Assembly (NCBI GenBank): GCA_009930355.1
Contig: RZYK01000047.1
Location: forward strand, 1 to 11,867
DNA length: 11,867 nt
Direction of reading: 5' to 3'
Source: Campylobacterota bacterium
Lineage (GTDB): Bacteria > Campylobacterota > Campylobacteria > Campylobacterales > Sulfurospirillaceae
Position numbers and translations under genes: made by a program. Below the pieces are notes generated by a model. That model was given only the letters and a program-made list of their open reading frames with translations. It had not been told where the DNA came from and did not search any database. Below are positions 11,663-11,867 of this stretch, piece by piece. The stretch's first letter is position 1, and the number at the start of each line of letters is the position of its first letter.

Positions 11663-11867
11663 TTATTTAAAGATAATGAGCGCAGAGCCCATAAACGGGA
11701 TAAGATAGACAATGACAAAGTAAAGTGCCACACCTGCCAGTGTCCCACCTGCTACCCCTTTGTAAAATGAACCGCTCAAAGCAACACGTTCATAGCTTAC
11801 ATGCGTAATCGGAGCTTTCTCACTCGCTTCCGCCAAACGCCATCCTGGCCAACCGTCCATAAACCAG
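11663..11867 (-). CDS. C-terminal fragment of an unidentified membrane-anchored protein
   Basis: The last 67 codons of a minus-strand gene whose start lies beyond the window. The fragment reads WFMDGWPGWRLAEASEKAPI..., then a single hydrophobic helix (about the last 30 residues: GVALYFVIVYLIPFMGSALIIF) and a final lysine. This is a C-terminal membrane anchor, or the last helix of a larger membrane protein. No cofactor motif is visible and I do not recognise the family. Its TAA overlaps the ribosome site of the TAT-exported COG1237 protein, so both are in one operon and may work together at the periplasmic side of the inner membrane. Confidence 0.65.
   Translation of the reverse strand, partial: WFMDGWPGWRLAEASEKAPITHVSYERVALSGSFYKGVAGGTLAGVALYFVIVYLIPFMGSALIIFK

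Noticed and set aside
1..11867. CRISPR array
   Set aside because: The repeated element TTACATGTAA is short, irregularly spaced over kilobases and often within coding sequence. No regular repeat-spacer pattern or cas gene was seen.
1..11867. Insertion sequence, integrase, tRNA or rRNA gene
   Set aside because: No transposase or recombinase motif, terminal inverted repeat pair or cloverleaf was found on either strand by reading. The island's flanking direct repeats are the only mobility-like sign.

Overview
The window looks like chromosomal DNA from a Campylobacterota (epsilonproteobacterial) genome, most likely Sulfurospirillum or a close relative. This is inferred from the AT-rich composition, the ArsS/ArsR-type two-component pair, the twin-arginine (TAT) exported enzymes, the homopolymeric G tract in a restriction gene, and a palindrome (TTTACATGTAAA) scattered densely across the window. 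No taxon could be confirmed without a search.

Layout. The left end (1-198, minus) is the 5' end of a TAT-exported protein, possibly transglutaminase-like. A structured 272-bp intergenic stretch follows. Then come a D12-class adenine-N6 DNA methyltransferase (471-1442, minus), a sensor kinase and response regulator overlapping by 8 bp (1500-3405, minus), and a proline-rich four-EF-hand protein (3480-4406, minus). A plus-strand island (4574-8594) holds a RhuM-like/PLD-like protein, a 675-aa BcgI-type nuclease-methyltransferase and a two-part specificity (S) gene. The right part is minus strand: an unusually long CobW/P47K GTPase (8651-10441), a TAT-exported metallo-beta-lactamase-fold protein of the COG1237 type (10492-11652), and the C-terminal membrane tail of an unidentified protein running off the window.

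The island is the most interesting part. The restriction-methylation (RM) gene ends at a GGGAAAG heptamer followed directly by its TAG stop, 6 nt of spacer and a 12-bp hairpin. A -1 shift there enters the S frame exactly, so a fused RM-S protein could be made by programmed frameshifting. The only candidate separate start for S, a TTG without a Shine-Dalgarno (SD) sequence, lies in the hairpin loop. A ten-G tract midway through S then cuts it between its two target-recognition domains (TRDs). A nine-G allele would restore a 377-aa S, or a 1060-aa RM-S fusion. This suggests two layers of control: a translational switch at the RM/S junction and slipped-strand phase variation inside S. The island is bracketed by two near-identical 21-bp direct repeats built on the iterated palindrome.

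The two-component system and the EF-hand gene next to it share an oddity. The kinase's periplasmic region and the EF-hand protein both carry runs of 5-7 prolines, which hints at a calcium-linked or surface-linked signalling module. The CobW and COG1237 genes are separated by a clear intrinsic terminator, so they are probably only partly co-transcribed.
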